Positions 36,661 through 44,518 of a stretch of 46,952 nt of DNA are shown here, piece after piece. Location of the stretch: positions 1-46,952 of the forward strand of contig JAFTAH010000135.1 of assembly GCA_017458625.1 (NCBI GenBank). Reading direction: 5' to 3'. The stretch's first letter is position 1; every line of letters begins with the position of its first letter. Source of the stretch: Kiritimatiellia bacterium (GTDB taxonomy: Bacteria; Verrucomicrobiota; Kiritimatiellia; CAIQIC01; Lenti-01). The notes under the pieces are model-generated. The model was not told where the DNA came from and made no database searches. It worked only from the letters and a program-made list of their open reading frames with translations. A program made the position numbers and the translations under genes.

Positions 36661-36677
36661 TTGGCACGCATCCTGCT
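36661..36677 (+). promoter_or_regulatory. sigma-54 (-24/-12) promoter of glutamine synthetase
   Basis: TTGGCACGCATCCTGCT matches YTGGCACGRNNNTTGCW at nearly every position. The invariant GG (36663-36664) and GC (36675-36676) are 10 bases apart. It lies about 60 bp before the start codon. Confidence 0.85.
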
Positions 36678-36738
36678 AACAAGTCTCCAAAACCACCGCG
36701 CCCCGCCCCCCGGGGCGCACAACAGAAGGACAATGACC

Positions 36739-38877
36739 ATGAGCAACTGCAACCGCAACCACGCCATCCACGCCATCGCCGCGCGCCCCACCGCGGCGCC
36801 AGCCCCCGCCGCGCCCGCCTCCCCCGCCGGCTACGGCGCCGACGTCTTCGGCGAGCCCGCCATGCGCAAGTACCTCCCCAAGGACATCGCGGAAAAGCTG
36901 CTGGCGACGGTCAATGCGGGCGCGCCGCTGGATCCCTCCATCGCGGGCGCCGTCGCCCACGGGATGAAGGAGTGGGCGATCGACCGCGGCGCGACCCACT
37001 ACACCCACTGGTTCATGCCCCTCACCGGCGGCACCGCCGAAAAGCACGACGCCTTCCTCGACCCCTCCAAGCACGGTGGCGCAGTCTTCCAGTTCTCCGG
37101 CAAGAACCTCGTCATGGGCGAGCCCGATGCCTCGTCCTTTCCGTCCGGCGGCATCCGCAGCACGTTCGAGGCGCGCGGCTACACGGCGTGGGATCCAACC
37201 TCCCCGGCGTTCATCAAGCGGCACGCGAACGGGGCGACACTGTGCATCCCGACAGCGTTCTGCTCGTACACGGGCGAGGCGCTCGACCGCAAGACGCCGC
37301 TGCTGCGCTCGATCCAGGTGCTCAAGAAGGCGACCGTCCGACTGATGGGGGTCTTCGGCCAGCCGGAAGCGGCGGTGAAGGTGACGCTCGGCCCGGAGCA
37401 GGAGTACTTCCTGATCGATCGCCAGTTCTACCTCCAGCGCCCCGACCTCGTGCAGACCGGCCGCACGCTCTTCGGCGCGCCCCCGCCGAAGCACCAGCAG
37501 CTGGAGGACCACTACTTCGGCGCCATCCGCCCGCGCATCCTCAAGTTCATGCAGGAGGTCGAGGACGAGCTCTGGAGCCTCGGCATCCCCGCCAAGACGC
37601 GCCACAACGAGGTCGCGCCCGCGCAGTTCGAGCTCGCACCGGTGTTCGAGGAGCTGAACCTGGCGGTGGATCACAACATGCTGGTGATGGAGGTCCTGCG
37701 CCAGGCGGCGGCGCGCAACGGCCTGGTGTGCCTGTTGCACGAGAAACCCTTCGCGGGCGTCAACGGCTCCGGCAAGCACAACAACTGGTCAATCGCCTAC
37801 GGCGGCAAGAACCTGCTTGACCCCGGCAGCGATCCGGCGCAAAACGCGATTTTCCTGACGGTCCTGTGCGCGATCGTGCGCGCCGTCGACAAGCACGCCG
37901 ACCTCCTGCGCACGACCACGTGCGGCGCCGGCAACGACCATCGCCTCGGCGCGAACGAGGCCCCGCCGGCCATCATCTCGATCTTCCTGGGCGAACAGCT
38001 CGCCGACGTCCTGGCGACGCTGCAAGGCGGCGGGGAAGGGCACGCCGCAGCGCCGGACACCCTGCGCGTGGGTGTCGACACCCTTCCCACGCTGCCGCGC
38101 GACGCGACGGACCGCAACCGCACCTCCCCCTTCGCCTTCACCGGCAACAAGTTCGAGTTCCGCGCGCCCGGCTCCTCGCAGAGCTGCGCGGCGGCGAACA
38201 TGTTCCTGAACACCATCGTCGCCGACTCCTTCGACTGGATCTCCGACCGGCTCGAAGGCGTCGCCCCGGCCGACTTCAACGCCGTCCTCCAGGATCTCCT
38301 CCGCGAAATCCTTCGCAAGCACTCCCGGGTGATCTTCAACGGCAACGGCTACGCCCCCGAATGGGCCGAGGAAGCCGCCCGCCGTGGCCTGCCCAACCTC
38401 GTTGCGACCCCCGACGCCCTGGTGCCGCTGCTCTCCCCCGCCAACCAGGCGCTGGTCGAAAAGTACGGTGTCTTCTCCGCCGCCGAAATGGCCTCCCGCC
38501 ACGAGATCGCCCTCGAAGAGTACGCCAAGAAGATTGCCATCGAAGGCGGCATCGCCCTCGAAATCGCCAAATCCATGATCCTCCCTGCCGCCGCCGAAGC
38601 CTACTCCGCCGCCGCCGACGCCCTCGGCCGCGCCGCCACCGCCGGTCTTGGCTCCGGCTCCGGTGCCCTCCGCCGCCGCGCCGACGCCCTCGGCCGCGGC
38701 CTCGACGCCCTCTCCGACGGCTGCTCCGACCTCGAAGCCGCGCTCGCCGACGGCACCACCTCCGGCATCCTCGCCGCGATGGCCGCCGTCCGCTCCGCCG
38801 CCGACTCCCTCGAACACGAAGTCGACGACGCCCTCTGGCCCCTCCCCAAATACCGCGAAATGCTCTTCGTCTACTAG
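36739..38877 (+). CDS. glnN: glutamine synthetase type III (GlnN)
   Basis: 712 residues, the length of the large GSIII class rather than the ~450-residue GSI. GSIII marks: [51 protein letters not shown] (metal ligand Glu), [37 protein letters not shown] (ATP/ammonia site), [22 protein letters not shown] and [20 protein letters not shown]. An Ala/Pro-rich stretch lies at the N-terminus and an alanine-rich one near the end. ATG 36733 is also possible, but AGAAGGA is only two bases from it and eight from 36739. It makes glutamine from glutamate, ammonia and ATP; driven by the sigma-54 promoter at 36661. Confidence 0.95.
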   Translation: MSNCNRNHAIHAIAARPTAAPAPAAPASPAGYGADVFGEPAMRKYLPKDIAEKLLATVNAGAPLDPSIAGAVAHGMKEWAIDRGATHYTHWFMPLTGGTAEKHDAFLDPSKHGGAVFQFSGKNLVMGEPDASSFPSGGIRSTFEARGYTAWDPTSPAFIKRHANGATLCIPTAFCSYTGEALDRKTPLLRSIQVLKKATVRLMGVFGQPEAAVKVTLGPEQEYFLIDRQFYLQRPDLVQTGRTLFGAPPPKHQQLEDHYFGAIRPRILKFMQEVEDELWSLGIPAKTRHNEVAPAQFELAPVFEELNLAVDHNMLVMEVLRQAAARNGLVCLLHEKPFAGVNGSGKHNNWSIAYGGKNLLDPGSDPAQNAIFLTVLCAIVRAVDKHADLLRTTTCGAGNDHRLGANEAPPAIISIFLGEQLADVLATLQGGGEGHAAAPDTLRVGVDTLPTLPRDATDRNRTSPFAFTGNKFEFRAPGSSQSCAAANMFLNTIVADSFDWISDRLEGVAPADFNAVLQDLLREILRKHSRVIFNGNGYAPEWAEEAARRGLPNLVATPDALVPLLSPANQALVEKYGVFSAAEMASRHEIALEEYAKKIAIEGGIALEIAKSMILPAAAEAYSAAADALGRAATAGLGSGSGALRRRADALGRGLDALSDGCSDLEAALADGTTSGILAAMAAVRSAADSLEHEVDDALWPLPKYREMLFVY

Positions 38878-38890
38878 GTCGCCGCCTGGC

Positions 38891-38916
38891 GGGGCGGCCG
38901 CCGGGCCGCCCCTTTT
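38891..38916 (+). terminator. hairpin terminator after glutamine synthetase
   Basis: GGGGCGGC-CGCCGG-GCCGCCCC followed by TTTT, 14 bp after the stop codon. It may be a REP-type palindrome working as a terminator. Confidence 0.6.
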
Positions 38917-38935
38917 CCCCCGTCAGCGTCCCGCA

Positions 38936-38955
38936 GGGCGGCCCCCGTGCCGCCC
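38936..38955. repeat. REP-like palindrome, GGGCGGC type
   Basis: GGGCGGC-CCCCGT-GCCGCCC; near-identical copies at 41934-41953 and 44467-44486. Confidence 0.7.
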
Positions 38956-38993
38956 TTTTCCCCCCTGCTCTGGGAGTCGTCGCTTTTCAAATC

Positions 38994-39061
38994 TTCCACG
39001 CCATGGAACCCACTTTCGCCGTTTTTCCACGCCATGGAACCCACTTTTCCACGCCGTGGAA
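38994..39061. repeat. three TTCCACGCC(A/G)TGGAA palindromes
   Basis: TTCCACGCCATGGAA at 38994-39008 and 39025-39039, TTCCACGCCGTGGAA at 39047-39061. The first two are followed by CCCAC. They lie between convergent genes, so they could help end transcription from both sides. Confidence 0.75.
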
Positions 39062-39103
39062 ACTTCTCCCTCCCGCTTTTCAAAAGCCCCCCATCCAAAC
39101 ACC

Positions 39104-39523
39104 TCAGCTTTTCCCGTCCGTACTGCCCCAGTTCCGCGCAACGCCCCGCTTCGCCCAGAGCAACCCCGCCCCGGAAAAACCCAACCCCAGCGCAACGTCA
39201 AACCATGGCATGGAACGGGCAAATCCCCAAATGAGGTTTGCAGTCACGACGCAGAGGCTTATCGCGACCGCTGCCAGCAGGCCAATATTCTTGATGGCAG
39301 GGCGAAGTGCTTTCGCTTGGTAAAAAACACCGAAAAGGATTCCGCCCCCTATCATTCCAAGAAGAAAAGCCCCAGGCCCCATGACTGCAATCTCAATGAA
39401 CTTGGCATCGCTTGACATCCGCGACCAATCCGATGACGTCAACATTGTGGCGAAAAACACAATGAACAACACGCACCAGAGGACAAAAGCCGCAAACAGA
39501 ATCTTGGAAGTGTGCTTCACCAT
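39104..39523 (-). CDS. small membrane protein, unknown function
   Basis: 139 residues with four predicted membrane helices (about 8-28, 47-68, 78-98 and 105-123) and short loops; Lys/Arg at both ends. ATG 39523 follows a strong AAAGGAGA site, which selects it over the longer frame from 39577. No family recognised. The codons are less G+C-rich than those of the flanking nitrogen genes, and the gene runs against them, so it may have been acquired. Confidence 0.7.
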   Translation of the reverse strand: MVKHTSKILFAAFVLWCVLFIVFFATMLTSSDWSRMSSDAKFIEIAVMGPGAFLLGMIGGGILFGVFYQAKALRPAIKNIGLLAAVAISLCVVTANLIWGFARSMPWFDVALGLGFSGAGLLWAKRGVARNWGSTDGKS

Positions 39524-39624
39524 GTTGGAATCTCCTTTCGCCCCCCTCATTCTGCCCGCCGGCTTGCCCCCGTTCAAGCGAAAACTTTCACCACGCCCGC
39601 GCCCCTCTTGTCAACCCGCCCGCC

Positions 39625-39645
39625 AACCACTAACCACTAACCACT
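39625..39645 (+). repeat. AACCACT x3 before glnB
   Basis: Three exact 7-bp units, three bases before the ATG. No Shine-Dalgarno sequence is present in the leader. Confidence 0.85.
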
Positions 39646-39648
39646 AAA

Positions 39649-39990
39649 ATGAAACTCATCATCGCCTACATCCAGCCCGACCGCCTCAACGCCGTCAAAC
39701 AGGCGCTTTTCACCCGCGAAATCTACAAAATGTCCGTGACCAACGCCCTCGGCTGCGGCCAGCAGGGCGGCTACGTCCACATGTACCGCGGCGCCACCGA
39801 GGAAGTCACCCTCCACAAGAAAATGCGCCTCGCCATCGCCGTCAACGACAACTTCGTCGAACCCACCATCCAGGCCATCGTCGAAGGCGCCCGCACCGGC
39901 GACATCGGCGACGGCAAAATCTTCGTCCTCCCCATGGACGAATGCGTCCGCATCCGCACCGGCGAACGCGGCTCCCTCGCCATCGGCTAG
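39649..39990 (+). CDS. glnB: P-II nitrogen regulatory protein
   Basis: 113 residues. Starts [21 protein letters not shown]-loop [24 protein letters not shown]-loop and C-terminal signature [26 protein letters not shown], which binds ATP/ADP. Tyr51, the uridylylation site of the enterobacterial proteins, is replaced by Glu in YRGATEE; only the neighbouring Tyr46 remains. Control by GlnD-type uridylylation is therefore unlikely, and direct sensing of 2-oxoglutarate and ATP/ADP is expected. Followed by amtB 82 bp downstream, the usual GlnK-AmtB pairing, in which P-II plugs the ammonium channel. Confidence 0.94.
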   Translation: MKLIIAYIQPDRLNAVKQALFTREIYKMSVTNALGCGQQGGYVHMYRGATEEVTLHKKMRLAIAVNDNFVEPTIQAIVEGARTGDIGDGKIFVLPMDECVRIRTGERGSLAIG

Positions 39991-39998
39991 GCCGCAGC

Positions 39999-40072
39999 CC
40001 CGGGACCCCGGGACTCCGGGACCCCGGGACCGCGCCCCCCCCCAACCCTTCAACCTTTCAACTTTTCAACCC
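39999..40072 (+). repeat. tandem 8-mers between glnB and amtB
   Basis: CCCGGGAC is repeated four times (39999-40030, one unit TCCGGGAC). After a C-run, units of the CAACCTTT kind follow at 40043-40072, right up to the amtB ATG. No Shine-Dalgarno. Confidence 0.8.
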
Positions 40073-41356
40073 ATGACCCCCGAAATCGTCCAACAAAACC
40101 TGAACACCGTCTGGACCCTCCTCGCCGCCATCCTCGTCTTCATGATGCAGGCCGGCTTCGCCCTCGTCGAAACCGGCTTCACCCGCGCCAAGAACGCGGC
40201 GAACATCATGATGAAGAACCTGATGGACTTCGCCGCCGGCTCCCTCGCCTTCTACCTCCTCGGCGCCGCCCTCATGTTCGGGGCCTCCGGCGCCGCCGGC
40301 TGGTTCGGCTGGGGCGGACTCGGCATGCCCACCCTCGCCTCGGGCGAAGGCGCGTGGGACTGGACCTTCCTCTTCTTCCAGACCATGTTCGCCGCCACCG
40401 CCGCCACCATCGTCTCCGGCGCCGTCGCCGAACGCATCGAATTCAAGAGCTACCTCATCTACTCCGTCCTCGTCTCCGCCCTTGTCTACCCCGTCAGCGG
40501 ACACTGGATGTGGGGCGGCCTCGCCGGCGAAGCCTCCGCGGGCTGGCTCGAAGCCCTCGGCTTCCACGACTTCGCGGGCTCCACCGTCGTCCACTCCGTC
40601 GGCGGCTGGATTGCCCTCGCCGGCGCCATCGCCCTCGGCCCCCGCCTCGGAAAGTACCGCCCCGACGGCAAGGCCAACCCCATCCCCGGCCACTCCCTCG
40701 TCCTCGGCACCCTCGGCGTCTTCCTCCTGTGGATCGGCTGGTTCGGCTTCAACCCCGGCAGCTACACTGCGGGCGTCCCCTCCATCGGACGCGTCGCCAT
40801 GACCACCAACCTCGCCGCCTGCGCCGGGACCTGCGCGGCCCTCGTCACCGCCTGGGCCATCATGGGCAAGCCCGATCTCACCATGGCCCTCAACGGCTCC
40901 CTCGCCGGACTCGTCGCCATCACCGCCCCCTGCGACCTCGTCACCGCCAACGCCGCCATCGCCATCGGCGCCATCGCGGGCGTCCTCGTCGTCCTCTCCG
41001 TCTTCGCCCTCGACCGCCTCCACATCGACGACCCCGTGGGCGCCGTCTCCGTCCACTGCGTCAACGGCGTGTGGGGAACATTGGCGGTGGGCCTTTTCGC
41101 CGCACCCGTCGCGGCGGGCTACGGCAACGAAACCGCCGGCCTCTTCTACGGCGGCTCCCTCCACACCCTCGGCGTCCAGGCCCTCGGCGTAGCCTCCACC
41201 GCCCTCTGGGCCTTCGGCACCGGCGCCGCCATCTTCGCCGCCCTCAAGCGACTCCACATTCTCCGCGTCTCCCCCACCACCGAACTCAAAGGACTGGACA
41301 TCGTCGAACACGGCGAAGATGCCTACGCCTCCTTCCAGTTCTTCTCCAACACCTGA
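40073..41356 (+). CDS. amtB: ammonium transporter
   Basis: 427 residues, 11 membrane helices without a cleaved signal peptide. The pore histidines are in FAGSTVVHSVGGWIALAGA and GAVSVHCVNGVWGTLAVGLFA; the Phe gate region is LFFQTMFAATAATIVSGAVAER; the signature is SALVYPVSGHWMWGG. The C-terminal tail TTELKGLDIVEHGEDAY is the conserved P-II contact segment. Imports ammonium/ammonia; paired with the upstream P-II gene. Confidence 0.96.
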   Translation: MTPEIVQQNLNTVWTLLAAILVFMMQAGFALVETGFTRAKNAANIMMKNLMDFAAGSLAFYLLGAALMFGASGAAGWFGWGGLGMPTLASGEGAWDWTFLFFQTMFAATAATIVSGAVAERIEFKSYLIYSVLVSALVYPVSGHWMWGGLAGEASAGWLEALGFHDFAGSTVVHSVGGWIALAGAIALGPRLGKYRPDGKANPIPGHSLVLGTLGVFLLWIGWFGFNPGSYTAGVPSIGRVAMTTNLAACAGTCAALVTAWAIMGKPDLTMALNGSLAGLVAITAPCDLVTANAAIAIGAIAGVLVVLSVFALDRLHIDDPVGAVSVHCVNGVWGTLAVGLFAAPVAAGYGNETAGLFYGGSLHTLGVQALGVASTALWAFGTGAAIFAALKRLHILRVSPTTELKGLDIVEHGEDAYASFQFFSNT

Positions 41357-41397
41357 TGCCCCGTCCCCTCTCCAGCCCCCCTGGATTCCCCGGAATT

Positions 41398-41796
41398 CTA
41401 GTCCCCGCTCCTGTGCACCAGCTCGATCCGCACCAACCGCCCCGCTCCCCTCAACACGAACGCGTCGCGGGTTTGCCTGAACAATCCTTTCACCGTTCCG
41501 GCATTTTCCAGCCGCTCCCACGGAATCCGCACCGGCCCGAAAAGCAGCGAGAACGGGAAAATCGCCCTCAACGACAAATGCCCCGGCAGCCGCCCCACGA
41601 GGAACATGTTGCTCGTCATGTCGTTGATCCAGATTCTCTCCCAGCGTTCCGGCTTCCGCTCCGTAGCGTCTCCCGGGCCTTCCTTTTCCGAAACCGCCTC
41701 CAGCTCCTTCCAGCCCATGTCGTCCCGGATGCCGAAAGCGACTAACAGCACCCAAAACACGGCCACCAGCACCAAAATGACACCCGGAAACACCAT
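41398..41796 (-). CDS. membrane-anchored protein of unknown function
   Basis: 132 residues with one N-terminal membrane helix (MVFPGVILVLVAVFWVLLVAF) and a soluble part of about 110 residues (WERIWINDMTSNMFLVGRLPGHLSL, GPVRIPWERLENAG, RQTRDAFVLRGAGRLVRIEL), which looks like a PH-like or small beta domain. ATG follows GGGAGAATTGCGAG. No family named with confidence. It runs against the flanking nitrogen genes. Confidence 0.65.
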   Translation of the reverse strand: MVFPGVILVLVAVFWVLLVAFGIRDDMGWKELEAVSEKEGPGDATERKPERWERIWINDMTSNMFLVGRLPGHLSLRAIFPFSLLFGPVRIPWERLENAGTVKGLFRQTRDAFVLRGAGRLVRIELVHRSGD

Positions 41797-41933
41797 CTCG
41801 CAATTCTCCCGTCACTTGCTCTCGTGTCCCGTCCTATACTGTGCCCGAGACTCATTTGTCAAGAACACCTGAAAAAAACTTGCCCTCCCGCCCTCCATCC
41901 TCCACACTCCCGCCCTCCCGTCCCCATTTTGCC

Positions 41934-41953
41934 GGGCGGCCTCCGTGTCGCCC
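41934..41953. repeat. REP-like palindrome, GGGCGGC type
   Basis: GGGCGGC-CTCCGT-GTCGCCC, preceded by TTTTGCC as at 44460; lies just before the tandem repeats upstream of gltD. Confidence 0.65.
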
Positions 41954-41961
41954 CTCCCCCT

Positions 41962-42025
41962 AACCATTCCACCTTTCAACCATTCAACCTTTCAACCATT
42001 CAACCTTTCAACCTTTTAACCTTTC
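41962..42025 (+). repeat. eight 8-bp units (AACCATTC/AACCTTTC) before gltD
   Basis: The units alternate AACCATTC and AACCTTTC (one CACCTTTC, one AACCTTTT) over 64 bp and end 16 bp before the gltD ATG. No Shine-Dalgarno in the leader. Confidence 0.9.
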
Positions 42026-42041
42026 AACCGAAACACCACCC

Positions 42042-43397
42042 ATGCCCCGCATCCACGACCTCTACCGCCCCCTCGACGAGCGCATCCGCGACTGGCGCGA
42101 AGTCGAGCGCCCCCTCGAGGACGCCGAACTCCGCGACCAGACCGCCCGTTGCCTCGACTGCGGACTCCCCTTCTGCCACGGCCTCGGCTGTCCCCTCGGC
42201 AACCTCGTCCCCGACCAGAACCGCGCCGTCGCCCAGGGCGACTGGCGCCGCGCGTGGGACCTCCTCTCCGCCAACTCCGACTTCCCGGAGTTCACCTCCC
42301 GCATCTGCCCCGCCCTCTGCGAAGGCTCCTGCGTCCACCAGCTCGACGACGAATCCGTCATGATCCGCCAGTCCGAAAAGCGCATCACCGACCACGCCTT
42401 CGCCGCCGGCTGGGTCGTCCCCCGCCCCCCCGCGCGCGAAAACGGCAAAAAGGCCGCCATCGTCGGCGCGGGCCCCGCCGGACTCTCCGCCGCCGTCACC
42501 CTCCGCCGCCGCGGGTGGGCGGTCACCGTCTACGAGCGCCGCGCCGACATCGGCGGACTCCTCCGCTACGGCATCCCCTTCTTCAAGCTCGACAAGGCCC
42601 TCGTCACCCGCCGCCGCGCCCTCCTCGAAGCCGAAGGCATCCGCTTCGTCACCGGCGTCGAAGTCGGCCGCGACGTCTCCGCCGAGTGGCTCCTCCGCAG
42701 CCACGACGCCCTCATCCTCGCCGTCGGCACCCCCGCCGCCCGCGACCTCCCCGTCCCCGGCCGCGACCTCCCCGGCGTCCACCTCGCCCTCGACCTCCTC
42801 GAAGGCCAGAACCGCTACCTCTCCGGCGAACTCCCCGCCCCGCCCGTCAATGCCGAAGGCAAGCGCGTCCTCGTCATCGGCGGCGGCGACACTGGCTCCG
42901 ACTGCGTCGGAACCGCCCACCGCCACGGCGCCGCCTCCGTCACCCAAATCGAAATCATGCCCAAGCCCCCCGCCGACCGCGCCGAAAACAACCCCTGGCC
43001 CCTCTGGCCGCAGATTCTCCGCACCTCCTCCAGCCACCTCAAAGGCTGCACCCGCCGCTGGTCCCTCAACACCCTCCGCTTCCTCGGCGAAACCCATGTC
43101 GAAGCCGTCGAAGTCGAAACCGTCGACTGGTCCTTCACCCCCGAAGGACGCCCCCTCAAGCCCACCCCCGTCCCCAACACCCGCGAAATCATCCCCGCCG
43201 ACCTCGTCCTCCTCGCCCTCGGCTTCACCGGCCTCCCCCCCGACTTCCCCCTCGCCGCCCAGCTCGGCCTCTCCCTCACCCCCCGCCACCTCCTCCCCTC
43301 CGACCCCTCCCGCCACATCTACGCCGTCGGCGACTGCGCCTCCGGCCCCTCCCTCGTCGTCCGCGCCCTCGCCTCCGGCAAATCCCTCCCCTTATGA
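42042..43397 (+). CDS. gltD: glutamate synthase small subunit
   Basis: 451 residues. N-terminal 4Fe-4S cysteines in RCLDCGLPFCHGLGCPLGN and CPALCEGSCV; FAD site AAIVGAGPAGLSAAVTLRRRG; NADPH site VLVIGGGDTGSDCVGTAHRHG; C-terminal FAD contact IYAVGDCASGPSLVVRA. It passes electrons from NAD(P)H to GltB. It ends soon after the GDC motif (SGKSLPL), shorter than usual by about 20-30 residues. Unusually, gltB does not follow directly: a minus-strand toxin-antitoxin operon lies between. Confidence 0.94.
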   Translation: MPRIHDLYRPLDERIRDWREVERPLEDAELRDQTARCLDCGLPFCHGLGCPLGNLVPDQNRAVAQGDWRRAWDLLSANSDFPEFTSRICPALCEGSCVHQLDDESVMIRQSEKRITDHAFAAGWVVPRPPARENGKKAAIVGAGPAGLSAAVTLRRRGWAVTVYERRADIGGLLRYGIPFFKLDKALVTRRRALLEAEGIRFVTGVEVGRDVSAEWLLRSHDALILAVGTPAARDLPVPGRDLPGVHLALDLLEGQNRYLSGELPAPPVNAEGKRVLVIGGGDTGSDCVGTAHRHGAASVTQIEIMPKPPADRAENNPWPLWPQILRTSSSHLKGCTRRWSLNTLRFLGETHVEAVEVETVDWSFTPEGRPLKPTPVPNTREIIPADLVLLALGFTGLPPDFPLAAQLGLSLTPRHLLPSDPSRHIYAVGDCASGPSLVVRALASGKSLPL

Positions 43398-43509
43398 CCC
43401 GCCGCACCGCCAGCTTCCGCCTCCCATCCTACGCGTCCTCCCCGTCCTGCGCGTCCTTTCCCCTCCCGTCCCGCGCCCGCGCGGAAACGCGAGGGTTCTC
43501 CCCTCCCGC

Positions 43510-43794
43510 TCACCCCGCCCGCCACTCCTCCGGCACCTCCCCGCGCCCCACGAAAACAATCTCGTCCAAGTCCCCCTGCGCCACCAACCCAAACGGCGGC
43601 CCTTCCACCAACACTCCGCCTTTCGGGCACGCCCAATCATACTCCCCAATCTCTTTCGCCCCCGGACGGATCACCTTCACCACCACCGCCACCCCTTCCT
43701 CGTCCCGAAACCGCACCCTGTCCCCCGCCCGCACCTCCTCCCCGCTGTCGTATCGCAACGAAAACTCCCTCTCCTCTCCCGTCCTCTCTGTCAT
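43510..43794 (-). CDS. small acidic protein, third gene of the toxin-antitoxin operon
   Basis: 94 residues (MTERTGEEREFSLRYDSGEEV...). No signal peptide; a likely small beta-barrel (GDRVRFRDEEGVAVVVKVI, GEYDWACPKGGVLVEG). ATG 43794 overlaps the toxin stop (ATGA), so it is translated after the toxin. Resembles small immunity-type proteins in character, but no family is assigned. Confidence 0.6.
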   Translation of the reverse strand: MTERTGEEREFSLRYDSGEEVRAGDRVRFRDEEGVAVVVKVIRPGAKEIGEYDWACPKGGVLVEGPPFGLVAQGDLDEIVFVGRGEVPEEWRAG

Positions 43795-44126
43795 GGCCTT
43801 CTCCATTGGGCTTGCCCTTCCTCTTCCCTTCCTCTGACCCCTCGCCGGTACACCTCGTCATGCCCCCCGATGTCCAGCAACACGATGTCCCGCTCCCGCC
43901 GCTCGACCCGCAGCACGATGCGGTCCGAATAGCTCAGCCGCACCGCCTGCTTGCCCTCCAGCGCGCCGTGCAGCGGGTGCAACCGCAGCGACGGGTCGTC
44001 AGGATTCCGCTCCAGCGTGTGCAAAACCTCCGACAGCGTCGCCCGCATCCACGGACGCGCCTTCAACCACTTCTTGGCCGTCCGCCGGAACGTCTCCGTC
44101 CAAACGAGCCGGTAGAGTTTTTCCAC
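43791..44126 (-). CDS. RelE/ParE-superfamily toxin
   Basis: 111 residues. LVWTETFRRTAKKWLKARPWMRATLSEVLHTLERNPDDPSLRLHPLHGALEGKQAVRLSYSDRIVLRV and IVLLDIGGHDEVYR follow the RelE/YafQ/StbE pattern (basic helix pair, then beta strands ending LLDIGxHDEVY). Probably cleaves mRNA on the ribosome. The start is GTG, three bases after the antitoxin stop. The last ~18 residues past DEVYR look like an extension. Confidence 0.85.
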   Translation of the reverse strand: MEKLYRLVWTETFRRTAKKWLKARPWMRATLSEVLHTLERNPDDPSLRLHPLHGALEGKQAVRLSYSDRIVLRVERRERDIVLLDIGGHDEVYRRGVRGREEEGQAQWRRP

Positions 44127-44129
44127 GGC

Positions 44130-44381
44130 TCACTCCCCGTCCAGCTCGGCCATCAACTCGTCCGCCGTCCCCGACATGATGCGCCCCGCGCGGAGATCCT
44201 CCTCCGACGCCTCCACCCGCGCCACCGTGGCCGCTTCCTCCATCTCCCGGTAGGCGTCGCACGTCAGCACCACGTACTCCGGCCGGTTCTTCCGGATGAC
44301 CCACACCGGCCCCTCCGCCAGCGCCTTGTCCAGCACGCCAATCCCCTTCCGCTTGATGTCCGCCGCCGCCGCCGTGTTCAT
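44130..44381 (-). CDS. Phd/YefM-family antitoxin
   Basis: 83 residues. NTAAAADIKRKGIGVLDKALAEGPVWVIRKNRPEYVVLTCDAYREM is the Phd/YefM DNA-binding half; the acidic tail EASEEDLRAGRIMSGTADELMAELDGE would neutralise the toxin. Preceded by GGAG and by two 12-bp direct repeats that are likely its operator. Confidence 0.87.
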   Translation of the reverse strand: MNTAAAADIKRKGIGVLDKALAEGPVWVIRKNRPEYVVLTCDAYREMEEAATVARVEASEEDLRAGRIMSGTADELMAELDGE

Positions 44382-44411
44382 GATGTCATCTCCAAGTTTT
44401 CCTTCGCTCCA

Positions 44412-44449
44412 ATTTTAGTCCGAAATCAAGTCCGAAATCAAGTCCAATT
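44412..44449 (-). promoter_or_regulatory. promoter/operator of the toxin-antitoxin operon
   Basis: Minus strand: TTGATT (44436-44441), 18 bp, TAAAAT (44412-44417). AGTCCGAAATCA is repeated exactly at 44417-44428 and 44429-44440, then degenerates at 44441-44449, overlapping the promoter as expected for autoregulation. Confidence 0.6.
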
Positions 44450-44466
44450 TCCATCTGAGTTTTGCC

Positions 44467-44486
44467 GGGCGGCCCCCGTGCCGCCC
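44467..44486. repeat. REP-like palindrome, GGGCGGC type
   Basis: GGGCGGC-CCCCGT-GCCGCCC, identical to 38936-38955. Confidence 0.7.
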
Positions 44487-44512
44487 ATCCCGTCCATCCC
44501 GTCCATCCCGTG
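44486..44512 (+). repeat. CATCCCGTC x3 before gltB
   Basis: Three 9-bp units (the last CATCCCGTG), ending six bases before the gltB ATG; no Shine-Dalgarno. Confidence 0.85.
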
Positions 44513-44518
44513 CTTGCC

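Noticed and set aside
41962-42025. CRISPR or replication-origin iterons in the 8-bp array before gltD
   Set aside because: The units are too short, have no spacers, and no replication gene or DnaA boxes are nearby.
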